From: Dryomyza anilis
Taxonomy: Eukaryota; Arthropoda; Insecta; Diptera; Dryomyzidae
Assembly (NCBI GenBank): GCA_951804985.1
Contig: OX638130.1
Location: 106,404,040-106,468,039, forward strand
Length of the DNA: 64,000 nucleotides
Direction of reading: 5' to 3'
Shown: positions 11,570 through 24,010 of the stretch, piece by piece
Numbering within the stretch: the first letter of the stretch is position 1
Layout: every line of letters starts with the position of its first letter
Notes under the pieces: model-generated
Seen by the model: the letters and a program-made list of their open reading frames with translations, nothing else
Told to the model about the DNA's origin: nothing
The model's database searches: none
Made by a program: the position numbers and the translations under genes

Positions 11570-12245
11570 TTTGTAGAAAGCTTCAGAAAAGCTTTTTGTA
11601 AAAAAATGCTTTACAGTTTTTTTTAAGATTTTCTTTAAAAAGTTTCATAAAAGCTTTTAGAAAAGTTTCATAACAGCTTTTAGAAAAAGCTTTTAATAAA
11701 AAGCTTCATACAAGCTTTTAGTAAAACTTCAAAAAAGGTTTTAGAAAAGCTTCATAACAACTTTTTGTAAAAGCTTCATAAAAGCTTTTAGTAAAATCTT
11801 CATAAAAGTTTTTAGTAAAAGTTCCGTAAAAGCTTATACAATTTTGTTGTCGAAATCTTACAAAAGCGAAAAGGTTTCAAAAAGCTTTCTTTAAAATGTT
11901 TTATTAAAGCTTTTTGGAAAAATTTAATAAAAGTTTTTAAAAAAAAAATTATAAAAGCTTTTTGTAAAAATCACAAAAAAGTTTTTTGTTAAAATTTCAT
12001 AAAATCTTTATGTAATAATGTCAAAAAGCTTTTGTAAAAAGTTTCAAAACAAGCTTTCTTTAAAATGTTTTATAAAAGGTTTTTTAAAATTTATTTAAAG
12101 CTTTTCAAAAAATTTCATAAAATCTTTTTGTAAACATTTGAAAACGCTTTTTATTAAAAATAATGTTTCAAAAAAAGTTTCATAAAATAATGTGTATTAA
12201 AAAGTTACATAATCGCATTTTATCAATAAAAAAAAATAAACAAAC
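11570..12245. repeat. AAAAGCTTTT-word repeat block IV
   Basis: Continues the pattern of block III, with CATAAAAGCTTTTAGTAAAA phrases followed by AAGCTTTTTGGAAAAATTTA phrases. It ends about 125 bases before the splice donor of the second rdgA exon, in its downstream intron. Confidence 0.85.
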
Positions 12246-12369
12246 TATTTATTTGTGTTGTAAACATATTAAAAAATCTTGTTTTATGTAGAAGAAAAAC
12301 GCAATACAAAATTTTTGTAGAAACTTCGTAAAAAAAAAGAAAAAAAAAACAACAACATCTAAAACATAC

Positions 12370-13814
12370 CCATCTCCATAGCGTCCGGCACCGGAGCCCG
12401 TCATCGCGAGCGCCTTGTAGCGCGCTTGCTCGTCCGTCGGCAACACAATGTCCACTGAACGCGAGCGCGTCGCATTGATGTTCGGCACCGTCAGGAAGCA
12501 GCCGTCATCATTCGGCTTCAGCTCTTCCGTCTTGCCGCCGGACGACAGCTTCGAAAAGCACGAATCCACCGAAGCGGCACGATCTCGCTTCAGATCAGGT
12601 ACCGTCAGATAGATGTCGCGCACGACGAGCGCATGCTTAGCGGCGGTCGGCGAGCCGCATATGGCCGCCGTCGACGCATCGTCCACCGAGTCGACCGCAT
12701 CTTCTTCCGCATGCGACACATTCTCCAGCGAGTTGCCAGTCGGCTCAACAAAAATCGCCTCCTGCCGCGAAATAGAGCGACGACGCGGCCGCATCGCTGT
12801 CGGCGAGGGTGGCAACGCCGCTGCATCGTTGTCCATGATGACCGCGCCAACGCTGAAGGCGGCCGGTGGTGGCGGTAGCGGCAAATCGAGCAGCGGCGGA
12901 TGCGGCAAAAGTTCCATGGGCGACATGGGCGGCGGTGGCGGCAGCTCCAGTACAGGGCTGCCGCACACAGACAATGAGAAGGCGGGTGAAACGGGTGGTG
13001 AGGAGCACGGATCGATGGGAAACGTGAATGGGCAGCCGCTGGCCGCGGCGGCAGAGGCGGGAAATGGCAGGTAGTCGCCATTGGTGGGCGACAGCGTAAA
13101 TGTGATGCCACAGGGCGTGGTCGGTTGCGGCGGCAGCAGTCGGTTGCCAAAGTGCGGCGACTCGTGTTCCGATTCCTCGAGACCCTCGTCCTCAGACGTC
13201 GACGCCATTGAGCTGCCGATGGTGTGGCGGCGCATTTGACGCGGCAGACGTGCACGCGACTCCTCAATACTGCTGCCCATGCTGAGGCCGCCCAGATGAA
13301 TGTCCATTTCGAGAGCGGCATCGTCATACTCGTCGGTGACCTCCGCACAGCAGGCACCGCCTCCAGCGTCATCATCAGCGATCTCTTCAGTGTCACCGAC
13401 GTCGTCGTCATCATCATCGACGTCGTCGTCACTTTCATCGGAGCTGCTATAACTGTAGCTGAGCGACTTGAGTTCACGATGATCAATAAAGTAACGTTGC
13501 TCGGCCGTCACCAGGCGCTCATACTCCTCCAGGTAGAGGCAGTGAATGCAGGGCGGCGGTGTTTTCGTCGAAGAGCTGCGACGAGTCTTCGAGCGACGTG
13601 GTACCTCAAGGAAAGTGCCAGAGTCATCGCTGCCCGCCGAGGCGGCAGCTGAGTCGAACGAGTGCGAACGTTGCGCGTGCGCCGCTTGCGGCACTTGCAG
13701 GAAACCTGTGTCCAGAGAGCGCTCGTCGGTGGAGGAGGACGACTGCTGCTTGAGCAGGTGTGTGGTCGAGCGCTGGGCCTCAAGTTGCATCTCGTCGAAG
13801 GAAGCGGAACGCAC
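12370..13814 (-). CDS. rdgA: rdgA-type diacylglycerol kinase, coding exon 2 (residues 31-511)
   Basis: Diacylglycerol kinase converts diacylglycerol to phosphatidic acid. In Drosophila, RdgA does this in photoreceptors and limits TRP-channel activation (family knowledge). This exon encodes the regulatory N-terminal part, ahead of the C1, catalytic and ankyrin regions. The acceptor is CCAACTAG|GTGCG (AG at 13815-13816) and the donor is GATGG|GTATGT (intron from 12369). The 1445-nt exon gives 481 codons plus two bases. Visible features are RSASFDE (32-38), CIHCLYLEEYERL (119-131), an Asp-rich run (about 157-179), RRHTIGSS, proline-rich stretches (about 301-348), RRRSISR (374-380), and YLTVP and FLTVP with RAASVDS and RSRSVDI near the end. 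The match to RdgA is from recall of phrases such as FLTVPNINATRSRSVDIVLP. It is much richer in GC than its surroundings. Frames on the opposite strand are shadows. Confidence 0.88.
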
Positions 13815-14222
13815 CTAGTTGGTCAGAACGAAGAGGAGAAAGAGAGGCGCACGTTTGAGAGAAAAATGCAAAGAGAGAGAGAGTGAGAAAGAGACAGAGA
13901 CAGAGCGGGAGAAATGCAATTAGTTATTATGGCGACTTAAGCAAATCGAACGAAACGAAACAAAAATTGCGTTAAAACGCAAGCAAAACAACAAATTTTA
14001 ATAACAAAACTCATTGCAGAAAATTAGAAAATTCAAAAAATTGAAACACGTTCACAATTATAAAAAATATATTTAATATAAGTAATAACATAATTAAAAA
14101 CATAATATTTAAGATAAGAGATTAAAAGTCAAATGAAACATTTTCGAATTTGGTTTACGTAAGGTTTTGAAAAAAAAAAATAAGTTTTCGATTTGGTTGC
14201 AAAAATTGACAACACATTTCTA

Positions 14223-15205
14223 ATATCGTCACTACTTATCATGGAATAGGGGCGAAAGTGTTTTGTTTGACATTTGCGTTTTTTTTTTTAATTTTTCAAT
14301 ATAGTTTTTGCTAAAGTATACTGTGCCAAAATCGTGTATGGTTTTGTTGGATATTTCTAGCGACAAAATACAAAACGAAAAGGGCGAATCTTTTCATTTT
14401 TTTGCCAGAACTTTTTACTGATACAAAATAAAATAGTGGTGTAAAGGCATGAATTGTTTGTTTTTAAAGCACCTATCGATTGCCATCATTATTTATATTA
14501 TTTAAATTATTAATTATTTTCTTGCAAATAACAAAAATTCAAAAAAATATTTTTAAATAATGATGCCAATTGATAGGTGCATTAAAAACAAACAATTAAT
14601 TGCTTTAGACTACTATTTTAACTGGTACCAATAAAAAGTTATGCCAAAAAAGTCTAAAGATTCGCCCTTTTGGCATGACAAGATTTTCAATTTTTCGAAT
14701 TTTGCTATTTGCAAGCGATAACTTTTTATTGGAACAAGATAAAATAGTGGAATAAAGGCATTAATTGTTTGTTTTTAATGCACCTATGGATTGGCATCAT
14801 TATTTAAAAATAATTTGCCAAACTTTTTTTTTAGCAAATTAAAAAAATTCGAAAAATTATTTTTAAATAATGATGCCAATCGATAGGTGCTTTAAAAACG
14901 CAGAATTATTACATTTACATCACTATTTGATCTTGTACCCATGACAAGTTATGGCAAAAAAACAAAATTATTTGTGTTTTGGTCAGGATATAGTCACACA
15001 AAATCCGTATTTATAATTATGTAAGTTGTCCAAATCAATTGATATTTTATATACGTTATGATTATTAATGAATAAAACAAAATAACAAAAAAATTTAAAA
15101 AAAATATTTTTTTTATTAATATTTAAAGCAATTCAAACTTTATAATTTGATTTCCCAAAATTTTTAAAAATGCACTTTCACCCCTTTGGCATGTCAGTGA
15201 GATGT
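14223..15205 (+). mobile_element. foldback/palindromic element, copy A
   Basis: The left end, ATATCGTCACTACTTATCAT then GGGGCGAAAGTG, is matched in inverse by GCACTTTCACCCCTTTGGCA then GTCAGTGAGAT at the right. Inside lie two back-to-back imperfect palindromes of about 290 and 265 bp (14378-14671 and about 14696-14960). Their arms contain AAGCACCTATCGATTG and ATAAAATAGTGG phrases. There is no ORF, so the element is non-autonomous. Copy B shares the whole architecture in the same orientation. Confidence 0.8.
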
Positions 15206-15689
15206 ATCAATAAAAAATATTTCGTATTATAATAAAAAAAAAAATATTGCCATCCTTTTTGAGAGAATGCTTAATTTTTCTTGGCATTTTAAATAAATAC
15301 AGAGTGTAAAAAAATAAAAACAAATGTAGTAATTATTTTGTATTTATTTTTTAAAGTTAAATAAATAATCACATAATGTAGTAAAATAAATACAGATGAG
15401 GTAATTATTCTACATATTTCTGAACATTAAAATAAATACAAAATGTAGTAAAAATGTACAGAAATGTAGTTCGTCAATGTAGTAAATTGAAACAAATACA
15501 TTTGCTTTGGTTCTTATAGTCCTTATAATTCCTATAGTTTTTTAGTACTTAGAGTTCTTATAATTCCTATAGTTTTTATAGTTCTTATAGGTCTTATAAT
15601 TCCTATAGTTCATGCTAAGTCGTTCTTGTTCTTGCAACCGAATGCCAATCATGTTCTTTCTAAAACTCCAAGAGCTAACTGCCAACTGA

Positions 15690-15845
<156 letters not shown>

Positions 15846-16559
15846 CGTTTTGTAGACAAGTGTAGTGCAATGCATAATTTAAACAGACACAATAAACGCG
15901 CTGCAAATTAGCAGACGGCCCCTGCAAAATGGCGACCACAACTGCTGCGGTTAGGGTTGCCATTTGTGGTCAATTTAAAAACAGCGCAAACAACAACATA
16001 AGTATTAAGAAGCAAAAAAAAAAATAAAGTAATGCGGTCATAAAACGGTAATTAAAAGCTTTTAGTGAAAACATATTTAAGTCTATTATGATATTTAATT
16101 TGTAATTTTTTATTTATTATTTTTATTTATTCAATTATTTTATTTGTATTGAAGTTTTTTTTTTTGTTATTTTTAAATATTTTAAATATTAAAATAAATT
16201 ACACCACAAATAAAAATCTCAATATTTCACTCCAAATGAAAAATTTGAAATCGTGTTGTGTAAAAAGTGAAGAGTACAACCAACAGATGTACGCGCGCGC
16301 GCGGTGGCATGTGTGAGTGCAACAGCATGCTGTTGCACATTTGTCAGAAGCTTTCAGTGAAAATTATGGCGCATTTTATATGCGATCATTTGTCAAAAAG
16401 GATTTCATCCTCTGCTGTTTTTATTGTCGTCCTCTCCTTATTGCAGTTGTAATTGCTGCAGTTATATTTGTTGTTGTTGTTATTAAGCTGTTGACTTTCA
16501 GCAGCACCATCACGCAGTAGTTCCAGTGTTTTTGATGCACAGACAAAAATTAAAGCCCT

Positions 16560-16910
16560 TTGTTAGCGTTGCTATCACCGCTGAAAGCAGAATAGCAACA
16601 GCAGCAACAGTTGCAAGAGCAGCCACAAAAACAATAATAACAACAACAACAACAGTAATGGCAGCAACCACATTAAGGACAAACCAGTCATCAACAACGC
16701 TGTCATCCGTCCAGCCATCAACGCGGACACAGAAAATGCCATGCGCTGCTTTTTGTGTTGCATCCGTTGATTTTCACAGGCATCACGATAATTTGTTAAA
16801 TACAGGATGGCTTTAATTTAATTCGTACAACACAAGGCAACAACAACAACAACAAAAACATTAGCTGTAACAGCAGCAGCAACAATTACAACAACATTAT
16901 GTAAAAATGT
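16560..16910. repeat. CAG/CAA (opa-type) repeats in intron
   Basis: Scattered AGCAACAGCAGCAACAG and AACAACAACAACAACA runs lie in otherwise unique sequence within the rdgA intron. The plus-strand frame at 16526-16816 shows no protein family. Such runs are common in fly introns and leaders. Confidence 0.7.
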
Positions 16911-17159
16911 GTAAAGCAACTTTAAGGTTTATTTACAGCATTTTGTGTTTTGTAGAAAAGCTAGTATTTATTTTTGCTATTGCGATTTTCAACTAATTTT
17001 TTATTTTAGCTTATTCAATTTGCTTTTGGTTTTTAAATTTGCGTACGTTTTGCTGCTGTCTTTTTTGTGTATTTTATTTTTTATTTTTACTATTGTGTTT
17101 GACTTTATGTTTATGGTTTTGTTTATAAATATATTTTGATTTTAGTTTTATTTTTTCAT

Positions 17160-18330
17160 TTTTGAGATTTTTCGGTTTGCTTCAGTTTTTAATTTGTGTT
17201 TTTGCTTTTTCGTTTGATTTTGTTCTTACTTTTACTTAAGTTTTTCTTTTGATTTTAGTTGTTTATTTTTTATAAACAAAAGTTAATTGTTTTGTTTTTA
17301 ATTTTGTTTTCTTTTCATTTTGTGTCTATGGTTTTTTTTGCGTTTTGATTTTTGGTTTTATTTTTGCTTTTGTTTTTTTATTTTTATTTAATTTTTGGTT
17401 TATTTTTGCTTTTGTTATTTTATTTTTGATTTAATTTGTGTTTTTGGTTTTGTTTTTGTGTTTTTAATGTTGGTTTGTATTTTTGCTTTTGTGTTTCCAT
17501 TGTTTTTGCTTTCATGTTTTGCTTTTATTTATTTTTGATTTATTTCTTTTGTTTTTGTGTTTTTCCTTTGGTATTTTCTGTTTTGTTTTTAATTTTGTTT
17601 TTCTTTTCATTTTGTGTCTATGGGTTTTTTGCGTTTTGCGTTTTGATTTTCTTTTTTATTTTTTCTTTTTTTGTTATTTTATCTTTTCTTATTTTATTTT
17701 ATATTTTATTTAATTTGTGTTTTTGGTTTATTTTTGCATTTGTTATTTTATTTTTTATTAAATTTGTGTTTTTGGTTTTGTTTTTATGTTTTTAATGTTT
17801 GTTTGTATTTTGCTTTTGTTTTTCCTTTGTTTTTGCTTTTATGTTTTGCTTTTATTTATTTTTGATTTATTTCTTTTGTTTTTGTGTTTTTCCTTTGGTA
17901 TTTTTTGTTTTGTTTTTAATTTTGTTTTTCTTTTCATTTTGTGTCTATGGGTTTTTTGCGTTTTGATTTTCTTTTTTTTTTATTGCTTTTGCTTTTGTTA
18001 TTTTATTTTTATTTTATTTAATTTGTGTTTTTGGTTTCTTTTTGCTTTTGTTATTTTATTTTTTATAAGATTTGTGTTTTTGGTTTTGTTTTTGTGTTTT
18101 TAATGTTGGTTTGTGTTTTTCTTTTTGTTTTTCCTTTTGTTTTTGCTTTTGTGTTTTGATTTTATTTATATTTGATTTATTTCTTTTGTTTTGTGTTTTT
18201 CCTTTGGTTTTTGTATTGGTTTCTGTTTTGTGTTTTGCATTTGTTTATAATTTTGCTGTGTTTTTACTTTTGTTATTGTGTTTTTATTTTGTTTTTTTGG
18301 ATTTGTTTTTGTGTTTTGCATTCGATTTAC
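17160..18330. repeat. T/G-rich word domain with ~290-330 bp higher-order repeat
   Basis: The plus strand is almost free of A in long parts, built from TTTTTGTGTTTTTGC-type words. A longer unit containing TTCATTTTGTGTCTATGG repeats at about 17310, 17600 and 17930. The phrase TTTTTAATGTTGGTTTGT recurs at about 17461, 17788 and 18097. The Phe/Leu/Cys-rich frames here (for example 17436-17795) are by-products. Confidence 0.85.
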
Positions 18331-18690
18331 GTCCAAAAGAAAATTTATTTGTATTTACTACAATCAATTTATTTATTTATTTATTTTCCAAAATCTTTTA
18401 TGGAAAATAAATAAATATAAATAAATAAATGGATTGTTTTTAAAATAACTAAATGTTGTATTTCAACGTTCTGAAATATATAGATTGATTAGTATATCTG
18501 CAATTTATTTTTACTATATTCTGTATTTATTAAACTTAATGAAAAATATAAGAAAATACTCTTCTTACGTTTATTTTTATTAAAATTTAAAATTTAGTAA
18601 AAATATTGAAAAAAAGTACAATATATAAATCGAAAAATTTTATTCACTTAATTCTTTTAGTTTAATTTTTTTCGAAATTTAAAAAAAAAT
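18331..18690. other. gene-free AT-rich spacer
   Basis: AT-rich intron sequence with ATTTATTTATTT and its near complement ATAAATAAATAA at about 18366-18430, which could form a hairpin. Nothing else is seen. Confidence 0.5.
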
Positions 18691-19681
18691 ATATCGTCCC
18701 TATCATGCCAAAGGGGTGAATGTGCAATTTTGACATTTGCGTTTTTTTACGTTTTTCACGTGTCATTTTGTTGCATATTTCTAGCCACAAAAGACAAAAC
18801 CAATAGGGCGAATTTGAAAAATTGGTAATATTGTTATGCCAAAAGGGCGAATATTTTCGTTTTCTCGCCAAAACTTTTTATTGGTACGAGATAAAATAAT
18901 GGTATAAAGACATTTAGTGTTCGTTTTTAAAGCACCTATCGATCTGCATCATTAATTAAAAATATTTTGCCAAACATTAATTTGCCATTTGTTATTTGTA
19001 GGAAAAAAAAATTTTGCAAAATATTTATAATTAATGATACAGATCGGTATGTGCTTTGAAAACAAACAATAATTGCCTTCACATCACTATTTCATATTGT
19101 ACCGTTAAAGAGTTATAGCAAAAAAACGAAAAGATTCGCCCTTTTGGCATGACAAGATTTTCAATTATTCCAATTTCTTCTTTTTTTTTGCTATAATTTG
19201 GTGCAAGTTACAATAGTGGTGTAAAGGTATTAATTGTTTGTTTTTAAAGCACCTATCGATTGGCATCATTTTTTAAAAATATTTTGCCAAACATTTTTTT
19301 CTGCAAATAACAAATGGCAAATTAATGTTTGACAAAATATTTTTAATTAATTATGCCAATAGGTAGGTGCTTTAAAACCAAACAATTAATGCCTTTACAT
19401 TACTATTTTATCTTGCGCTATTAAAAAGTTATACCATAAAAACAAAAATATTTTCGTTTTGATCAGGGTATAGCCTCACAAAATCCGTATTTATAATTCA
19501 GTAGGTTGTCCAAATCTAAAGATATTTTATATGCGTTATGCTTATTGTCGAATAAAACAAAATAACAAAAAAACATTTTTTTTTTTTTTACTAATTTTTA
19601 AAGCACTTCAAACTTTAAAAATTGATTTTCCAACATTTTTAAAAATGCACATTCGCCCCTTTGGTAAGTCAGTGACGATAT
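18691..19681 (+). mobile_element. foldback/palindromic element, copy B
   Basis: Its ends are ATATCGTCCCTATCATGCCA then AAGGGGTGAATGTGCA on the left, and TGCACATTCGCCCCTTTGGT then AAGTCAGTGACGATAT on the right. This gives an inverted repeat of roughly 36 bp. Two internal palindromes (about 18835-19156 and 19170-19440) have the same arms as copy A. The right part (CACAAAATCCGTATTTATAA onward) is shared with copy A. No coding capacity. Confidence 0.82.
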
Positions 19682-20097
19682 GCATGATTGCATTTCGAAT
19701 GTTAATCAAAAGCATCGTCAATAAAATTCATTCTATTAATTTGATATACAAATTAATCATGCATATGTATAAAAGATTAAACACAACAAAAAGTAAAAAT
19801 AATTATTTCAGTTGATTAAGTACCAAAATAAATAACAATTACAGAGCAGCATTAAAATATTAATATTAAAATTAAATATTAATTATTAAAACTTATGCGC
19901 TAAAAATAAAACCATATTTTTGAATTTTTTTTGTATCAAATATTTTAAATTAAAATAGAGTAATACATTGAAAATCATGCAATTGGTTAAGAGTAAAAAA
20001 AAAAAAATATTAAAAATCACAAAAACAGAAAACAACAGCACATGGCATACAAACGAAAACAATATATGTAGTGTTTATGGTCGCTTTAGACTCGCAC

Positions 20098-20187
20098 CTG
20101 TTTCGGCACCTCAAGACTGTTTTGGGTTTTCATCTCAGCGCCAGTTGGTGTACGCGACCTCGTGAAGGTGGTGCGCAAACGCTGCAT
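20098..20187 (-). CDS. rdgA: rdgA-type diacylglycerol kinase, coding exon 1 (residues 1-30)
   Basis: The minus-strand ATG at 20187-20185 opens MQRLRTTFTRSRTPTGAEMK and continues to residue 30, ending LEVPKQ. A CAG|GTGCGAG donor follows immediately (intron from 20097). Joining in phase to the next exon gives PKQ-VRSASFDE, which matches the fly RdgA N-terminus as I recall it. This ATG was chosen because the frame upstream of it contains no other ATG before a stop. The leader upstream (20188-20640) is rich in CAG/CAA on the minus strand and may be 5' UTR; I cannot place the transcription start. The basic, Thr/Arg-rich first 14 residues suggest a membrane-lipid or regulatory contact, which is inference. 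Confidence 0.85.
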
Positions 20188-20830
20188 CCTTGTGATGTGC
20201 TGCGGTCTGCAAAATGTCCTGCAATATGTGGCTGCCGCAGAGATTTCTGTTGAATTTCTTGTTGTTTTTTTTTGTAGCACAACAATCCTCTTTTGATTTT
20301 TATTTTTTATTTTTTTTTCTTATGCTGTGTAGCTGTTTTGTTTGAGTTGATGGAGAATGAGGATGTGGCGGGCGGCTAGGCTATTTCAACAGCAACAAGA
20401 ATCAATTAAAATTTTGTACTGCAGCCTCCGCTGTCCTGGAGGCTACAAGCATATCCTTCTTCGTCGTGTTTTCCAGTGCATTTTTGAGTGCTGCTTTTTG
20501 TTGTGCTGAGTGTCGTCCGTCCGTCTGTTGCTGTTGCTGCTGATGATGTTGCTGTTGCTCTTGCAGTGCCTGCGCCTGCGTCCGTTGCAAAAGTTTCGAA
20601 CTAGAAAACGAAGGCTACACAACAAATGACGCCGTTGTTTGCGTTCGCAAAAATGGAGTTTCGCAAAAACCGTTTAATTAACAAGTTCTTGTTGGTGTTG
20701 TTGCTGCTGCTGCTGTTCCTGTTCTTGCTGCGTGTGCAGTTGCTGCAGATGGTACAAAAAAAAAATAGAATACGAAAAATAGAGCACAATGTCATAGAGT
20801 TCGTGGGTAATGAAAATTAAAGGCTAAGAG
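20188..20830 (-). other. CTG/CAG-rich region, possible rdgA 5' leader
   Basis: Two CTGTTGCTGTTGCTGCTG-type stretches (about 20520-20600 and 20695-20745 on plus) lie in moderately GC-rich sequence directly upstream of the first coding exon. Conflicting Gln-rich and Leu-rich frames are artefacts of the repeat. A 5' UTR or promoter role is inference from position. Confidence 0.4.
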
Positions 20831-21059
20831 CGTTCGTTGGTTTAAGCCAGAGAAGTGCATGCGGCAGGAAAACCTACAGAAATATTGAAATATATTTTTC
20901 AAAGTAATTTCGAAGTATTTTCGGCAATTAAAGCCATTATAAATTAATCTAAAATTGTAAAATATTGCCGCTGTAAAAAGAAAGACCTTTAAATAATAAA
21001 ATAGGTACTTAGAATAGATATTAAGGACATATTAGAAAATTCATTTTCGATTGAAATTC

Positions 21060-21375
21060 AAATATCTGTCACTGCAATCGCAAAAAGCTGAAATCGTTTC
21101 GATTTTTTGAACCGAAACGGGAATTGGACCGATAATTAAATGGAAAACGGAATCGAAACCGGTAACGCTATTTTAAAAATCTTAGATCGGGACCGCAAAG
21201 AACCGAATCGAAATCGTTATTTCAAAATCTTGGAACAGGAACCGATATTTTAAAGGAGTTTGATCCTGATTACGTCTCTGAAAAAAATGTGTAACGGAAT
21301 GTAACCCATATAGTTTTTTTTTTTTGTTAGAACCGGAATCGCTATTTTACAATCTTGGAACATTAACCGATATTC
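21060..21375. repeat. degenerate ACCGAATCGAAATC-type repeat
   Basis: Phrases such as GGAACCGATATTTT, GAATCGAAACCGG and AACCGAATCGAAATCG recur three to four times with intervening AAAATCTTGGAAC. It is a short degenerate minisatellite. The remaining sequence at 21376-21886 shows nothing recognisable. Confidence 0.55.
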
Positions 21376-21886
21376 CCTGATTTAACAGCACCAATCGCAT
21401 TGAATTCATTATACAGAATTGAAAAGAGTTGCATTCAATTGAGAAAAGTCGAATTCTGAAACGTGAAACAATCTATCGAATCGAATTGAATGGTGTAACT
21501 AGGGATCATTCTAAAATTTTGTGTGTACCAAGTTTTTTAGTTCAATTCTTTAAGGGTTTTATTTGCATTTGTATATCATATTTTTAAATATATATTTTTT
21601 TATTTTTTTAGGAACATATTTTGTAGCTGAACTCTCTCTAAGTATGGAAATAAAAATGGTTTTCCAATATCAAATACATTTAAAGGTTTTATTCCAATTT
21701 GAAATGGTACTATGAGATATTTTTAAAATCAATTCAAATTTATTATATAAAAAGCCAATAAAAGCTATAAACGAATTGACATCGGACAACCATTTTCATA
21801 TTCATACTCAGTGCTGTCTCAGCTGTGAAGTATATCAAACTTTTTTTCAAATGTTCGAAAAAAAATTTGTTACTCTTTAACTAATT

Positions 21887-21990
21887 GATCCACTGATCCA
21901 AACTGGAATACACGTGAATTTTATTTTTTAGCGTACTTGATCCACTGATCTAAACTGAAATACACGTGTATTTTATTTTTTAGCGTACTT
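21887..21990. repeat. 52-bp tandem duplication
   Basis: GATCCACTGATCCAAACTGG with its downstream CACGTG and TTTTTTAGCGTACTT is repeated 52 bases later with about three differences. Each copy holds a CACGTG E-box. Confidence 0.9.
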
Positions 21991-22069
21991 TAAGAATATT
22001 TAGGACTTTTTCATGTATGCAGTCAAAAGCATGAATTTTGTCGTACGCTGATTATAACACTGAGTGCTG

Positions 22070-24010
22070 AAATCGCACAAAAGCTATAAAAGCTCGTAAA
22101 GCGTACAAAAGTCAAAAAAAACTTTTTAAAACTTTAAAAGCTTTTTAAAACTTTATGAAAATTACAAAAGCTTTGAAAATGTCTAAAGTTATACAAACTG
22201 ATTTAAATATTACAAAAACTTTAAGAAGTTTACGAAATCGTTAAAAAGTTTTTAAATTAATTGCTTTAAGAGTTTTCACACAGTTCTAAAATAAAAAAAT
22301 AAAAAAAAAATGTAAATGATGTAAAAACCTTAAATTAACAAAAAAAAAATCTATAAAAGTTAAAAAAATACTAAATGATTTAAAAACCTTAAATTAACAA
22401 AAAAAAATCTATAAAAGTTAAAAAAAAATGCAAAAGCTGTATAAAATTCCAAAAGCTTTAAAAGTGCTCTAACGGCTTTCAAAAAGCTTTTGTAAAATCA
22501 ATATGCGTTTAAGCTTTGAGAAGCTTACAAAAGCTTTGAGATAGTTTAAAATGATACAAAAAAATTAAAATTAAAAATTACCAAAGTGTTCAAAAAAATA
22601 TCTACAAATCTTTGAAAAGTTTTTTAAATCAATTGCTTTAAAAGCTTTCTAAAAATTCCTAAAGCTTACCAAAAAAATATAAACGAAATATAATAGCTCT
22701 AAAATCGCTCAAAAGCTATAAAAGCTTTTAAAGAGCTCTAAAAGCTTTTATATGCACAAAAAACGTAAATGTCAAAATTTTACAAAATAAACGAAAGCTT
22801 TGAAATGATACAAAAAGGTTTAAAAGCTTTTAAAAACTTTGTGAAAAGCTATAAGAGCTTTTAATACATTTCATAAAAAAATCTAAATGGCTAAAAAACT
22901 ATAAATGGACAAAAAAATGTATAAAAGTTAAAAGATGCACAAAAAACGTAAATGTCAAAACTTTATAAAATAAACAAAAGCTTTGAAATGATACAAAAAG
23001 GTTTAAAAGCTTTTAGAAACTTTGTGAAAAGCTATAAGAACTTTTAATACATTTCCTAAAAAAATCTAAATGGCTAAAAAACTTTAAATGGACAAAAAAA
23101 TAAATAAAAGTTAAAAGAACATACAAAAATTGACAAACTTCCAAATGCTTTGAAAGTGCTCTAAAAAGCTAACAAAAGCTTTGAAAAAGTTGAAGAAAAT
23201 ATCTACAAATCTTTGAATAGTTTTTTTAAATCAATTGCTTTAAAAGCTTTCTAACAATTATTAAAACTTATACAAATATATAAAAAGAATACAATAGCTC
23301 TAAAATTGCACAAAAGCTATAAAAGTTTAAAACGTTTGCAAAAGTAGAGAAAGCTTTTAAAGAGCTCCAAACGATTTTATATGCACACAAAATGTAAAAG
23401 TCAAAACTTTAAATAACTTTAGAAAATACACAAAAGCTTTGAAATGTTACAAACAAATTTTAAAACCATCAAAAACTTTATGAAAAGCTAAAAGAGCTTT
23501 TAATAAATTTCAAAAAGCTTTTTATAAGCTTTAATATAATACTCTAACACACATATCATACAATAAAGACCTAAAAAAAAATAATCAAAAAAATAAGAAG
23601 CCCTTACAGTTTTTAAATTGATATAAAAATAAAAAAAAAATGCTCCAAAAGGTTTCAAAAATCTAAATAATCTTACAATTGCATAAATGCTTTCAAAATC
23701 TTATCGAAGCTCTCAAACATTTTCAAATTATTTAAAAACACTAAAAATCTTATAAAAAATATAATAGTGCAAGCTTTTTAAAAGCTTTGAAAAAAATCAA
23801 CATTTTACAAAACGCTATAAAAGCAATAAACATATTTTAAGAAAAAACTAGATATTCTTAGAATCTTACAATAACTCTAAATGCTTTCAACACGTTACAA
23901 AACTTTCAAGAATTTTCAAATTATACAAAAACTCTGAAATCTTATAAAAGCTTTGAAAAACTCAACATTTTTAAAAAACCTTATAAAAAATTTTAAATAT
24001 ATAATTTGCA
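22070..24010. repeat. AAAGCTTT-word repeat block V with 183-bp duplication
   Basis: Almost 2 kb of AAAGCTTTTAAA and AAAGCTATAAAAG words. A longer unit starting ATGCACAAAAAACGTAAATG (22752) repeats at 22935, a 183-bp period, with a weaker third copy near 23391. Earlier, TAAAAACCTTAAATTAACAA is duplicated (22320-22420). Confidence 0.85.

Noticed and set aside
12249..12369. Extension of the rdgA frame to residue 521 ending in Phe-rich sequence
   Set aside because: A GATGG|GTATGT donor ends the exon at 12370; the rest is A-run intron sequence read through.
12605..13818. Several long frames on the other strand or in other registers over the rdgA exon
   Set aside because: They are shadows of a GC-rich exon; only the frame joined in phase to MQRLRTTFTRSRTPTGAEMK matches a known protein and has proper splice sites.
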